This document shows positions 14,958 to 16,286 of a DNA stretch of 16,286 bases, in pieces. This DNA is from Candidatus Omnitrophota bacterium (GTDB lineage Bacteria > Omnitrophota > Omnitrophia > Omnitrophales > JACQLI01). The notes below the pieces were generated by a model. That model did not search any database. It worked only from the letters and a program-made list of their open reading frames with translations, and had not been told where the DNA came from. Location: assembly GCA_016204125.1 (NCBI GenBank), contig JACQLI010000070.1, forward strand, positions 1 to 16,286, in the 5' to 3' direction. The position numbers and the translations under genes were made by a program. Each line of letters opens with the position of its first letter. Within the stretch, counting starts at the first letter, position 1.

Positions 14958-15302
14958 TTAACTTACTGGACCGCGTAATCGTTGGGCGAGGTGTCTGGTT
15001 TCTTTAGCAGAATGGTGATCCCTGATTCGCTCTCGATACTTCCTAAGCTGTGTGGCTACCTTACGACAGGCTGTATCGATCGCTGTGTAGAGATTTTCTT
15101 TATCCTTTCCTTCTCCATAAACATGAAGATGGCTCCCCAAAAGCGTGAGCTCAGCAATATAGAGATATTTCTCCCTCTTAATGATCACGTGAGACTCAAC
15201 AAGTCTTGGGGCATAATGCTCCAATTTAGACACCTTGCGAAAAACCCATTCTTTAATTGCTTCTGTAACTTCCGTTTTTTTTCCAGTAATTCTGATTTCC
15301 AT
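14958..15302 (-). CDS. hpf: Ribosome hibernation promoting factor, short form
   Basis: A 114-residue HPF/RaiA (YfiA) family protein that binds the decoding region of idle 30S subunits and promotes inactive ribosomes. It begins MEIRITGKKTEVTEAIKEWV, the conserved first strand and helix, and holds the YIAELTLLGSHLHVYGEG strand pair and the DLYTAID-like helix (LYTAIDTACRKV, 71-82). The ATG at 15302 is chosen over an in-frame ATG at 15404, which would add 34 residues overlapping lptB with no family similarity. Only about 15 residues follow the conserved domain, so it lacks the dimerisation domain of long HPF and should act like the short proteobacterial form. It starts 4 bases after lptB with no clear ribosome site, so coupling is likely. 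Confidence 0.93.
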   Translation of the reverse strand: MEIRITGKKTEVTEAIKEWVFRKVSKLEHYAPRLVESHVIIKREKYLYIAELTLLGSHLHVYGEGKDKENLYTAIDTACRKVATQLRKYRERIRDHHSAKETRHLAQRLRGPVS

Positions 15303-15306
15303 GGTA

Positions 15307-16041
15307 TCAAACGAGCGTAAATCGCTCCCCCAAGTAAATTTGTCTAGCCCGCTTATCGGTTGCAAGAAACTGACTGGTTCCAGAAACTTCAATTCTCCCC
15401 TCATTCATGATATAGGCGCGATCGGTAATGGAAAGTGTTTCGCGCACGCTGTGATCAGTCAGGAGAATACTCAAGCCTTGGTTTTTCAACTTGGTAAGAA
15501 TCTTTTGAACTTCAAAGACAGCAATGGGGTCGACACCGCTGAAAGGCTCGTCGAGAAGAATGAGAGAAGGGTTGGTTGCAAGAGCTCGTGTGAGTTCAAG
15601 CCGTCTCCTTTCTCCCCCTGATAAGGTATAGGCTTTGTTTTTAGCGAGGTAGACAATATCGAGTTCATTCAAAAGTCGACGAAGCCGTTCGTCTCTTTCC
15701 GATGGAGAAATGTCAAGTGTCTCTAAAATAGCCATGATGTTTTCTTCAACAGTGAGTTTACGAAAAATGGAAGGCTCCTGAGAAAGATAACCCATTCCCA
15801 AACGAGCACGTTGATACATGGGAAGCTTCGTAATGTCCTCGCCACGGAAAAAGATTTTTCCCTCATCGGGCTTGATCACCCCCACTGTCATGTAAAAGGA
15901 TGTGGTCTTTCCTGCTCCATTGGGCCCCAAAAGGCCCACAATCTCTCCACGAGAGATATTGATCGTGACTCGGTTGACAACCGTTCTGCCGCGGTAACTC
16001 TTAACGAGTTGTCTGGTTTCCAGAAGAGGAGCCGCTGGCAT
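15307..16041 (-). CDS. lptB: LPS export ABC transporter ATPase LptB
   Basis: A 244-residue cytosolic ATPase that drives LPS extraction with LptF and LptG. Motifs: Walker A GPNGAGKTT (39-47), Q-loop Q88 in YLSQEPSIFRKLTVEEN (a strong LptB hallmark), signature LSGGERRRLE (140-149), Walker B LILLDEPF (160-167) with GVDPIAV after it, and H-loop H197. The ATG at 16041 is chosen because the family begins just before LLETRQLVKSYRGR and GGAG lies 10 bases upstream. A longer frame to 16176 translates unrelated sequence. The start lies inside lptA, giving a 41-base overlap. A partner permease gene lies on the opposite strand at 5165-6265. Confidence 0.96.
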   Translation of the reverse strand: MPAAPLLETRQLVKSYRGRTVVNRVTINISRGEIVGLLGPNGAGKTTSFYMTVGVIKPDEGKIFFRGEDITKLPMYQRARLGMGYLSQEPSIFRKLTVEENIMAILETLDISPSERDERLRRLLNELDIVYLAKNKAYTLSGGERRRLELTRALATNPSLILLDEPFSGVDPIAVFEVQKILTKLKNQGLSILLTDHSVRETLSITDRAYIMNEGRIEVSGTSQFLATDKRARQIYLGERFTLV

Positions 16042-16286
16042 CGCTTTCTGTCTCCAAAAATTGATCGTCGGGCGCTTCTGATCCTTCGAAGTAAAGGGCT
16101 TCTGCATCACCGCCAAGAATAACCCTTCCTTCTTCAGCCAGATAAACGACGTTGTCGCTAAAGGTCTGGTTTCCATCAGGATTGTCCACTACCACATTGC
16201 CCACGGCAACGATCTTGTAAACCCGTTTGGTTTCTTTTCTGTAATAAACATCCATCACGTCAGCGCTGAGCTTACCGCGGGCATCC
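16001..16286 (-). CDS. lptA: LptA/OstA-like periplasmic LPS bridge protein (5' end outside window)
   Basis: The frame is open to the right edge, so only the C-terminal 94 or so residues are seen. GKLSADVMDVYYRKETKRVYKI followed by VAVGNVVV and SDNVVYLAEEGRVILGGDAEALYFEG shows the repeated beta-strand pattern of the OstA/LptA jellyroll, whose stacked strands carry LPS across the periplasm. An internal GTG/ATG (16253-16258) is not the start because the family pattern continues upstream of it. It ends in an acidic Ser/Asn-rich tail that overlaps lptB by 41 bases. Adjacency to lptB supports the call. An LptC-LptA fusion, or LptC upstream, cannot be excluded. Confidence 0.82.
   Translation of the reverse strand, partial: DARGKLSADVMDVYYRKETKRVYKIVAVGNVVVDNPDGNQTFSDNVVYLAEEGRVILGGDAEALYFEGSEAPDDQFLETESDASGSSSGNQTTR
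16052..16055 (-). promoter_or_regulatory. Ribosome binding site that decides the lptB start
   Basis: On the minus strand GGAG lies 10 bases upstream of the ATG at 16041, inside the lptA reading frame. It supports the shorter LptB of 244 residues rather than a 289-residue frame starting at 16176. Confidence 0.55.

Noticed and set aside
15303..15404. Longer HPF start
   Set aside because: The added 34 residues are antisense-like translation of the lptB end and unlike HPF; the ATG at 15302 gives the conserved MEIRITG beginning.

Overview
The window looks like part of a chromosome from a Gram-negative-type, largely uncultured bacterium. It carries lipopolysaccharide (LPS) transport genes (lptA, lptB and an LptF/LptG permease), so the cell should have an outer membrane. 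It also joins proteobacterial-style genes (hpf, ptsN next to lptB) with Firmicutes-style ones (yvcK beside an HPr that has the regulatory serine), and has a fused-type phosphoglucose/phosphomannose isomerase and a short archaeal/Thermotoga-type S-adenosylhomocysteinase. This mix and order fit my memory of Omnitrophota (candidate phylum OP3) or a related lineage. That placement is inference, not proof.

Left half, + strand (1-6265). An EF-hand/dockerin-like calcium-loop protein, cut by the left edge, ends at 1663. An 899-residue secreted protein made of about 22 YD/YwqK-like repeats follows (1740-4439), then comF (4465-5160) and an LptF/LptG-family permease (5165-6265). The first two look like accessory extracellular proteins; the last two are housekeeping genes packed 4 bases apart.

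Centre (6266-6800). About 535 bases separate the two convergent gene sets and hold no convincing gene. The stretch is highly structured: two back-to-back segments each bounded by inverted repeats (6263-6503 and 6504-6786), a strong compound hairpin (6428-6470) and a 19-base tandem duplication (6631-6668). It resembles one or two non-autonomous miniature elements (MITE-like), the first of which appears to supply the stop codon of the permease gene.

Right half, - strand (16286 down to 6801). One tightly packed gene string reads lptA (partial) - lptB - hpf - ptsN - yvcK - ptsH - ptsI - phosphoglucose/phosphomannose isomerase - sugar-phosphate nucleotidyltransferase - metK - ahcY. Several junctions are 4-base ATGA overlaps, and lptA/lptB overlap by 41 bases, so it is probably one operon or a few overlapping ones. 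The order lptA-lptB-hpf-ptsN matches the classical rpoN neighbourhood but rpoN is absent and yvcK plus HPr stand where rapZ and npr would be. EI, HPr and EIIA(Ntr) are encoded together with no sugar-specific EIIB/EIIC, which suggests a regulatory phosphorelay. It sits beside a gluconeogenesis/envelope regulator (YvcK), two enzymes that route fructose-6-phosphate toward nucleotide sugars, and two genes of the methionine/SAM cycle. The theme is coupling of central carbon state to envelope synthesis and methylation capacity.

Limits: everything was read by eye, without database searches, structure prediction or folding energies.
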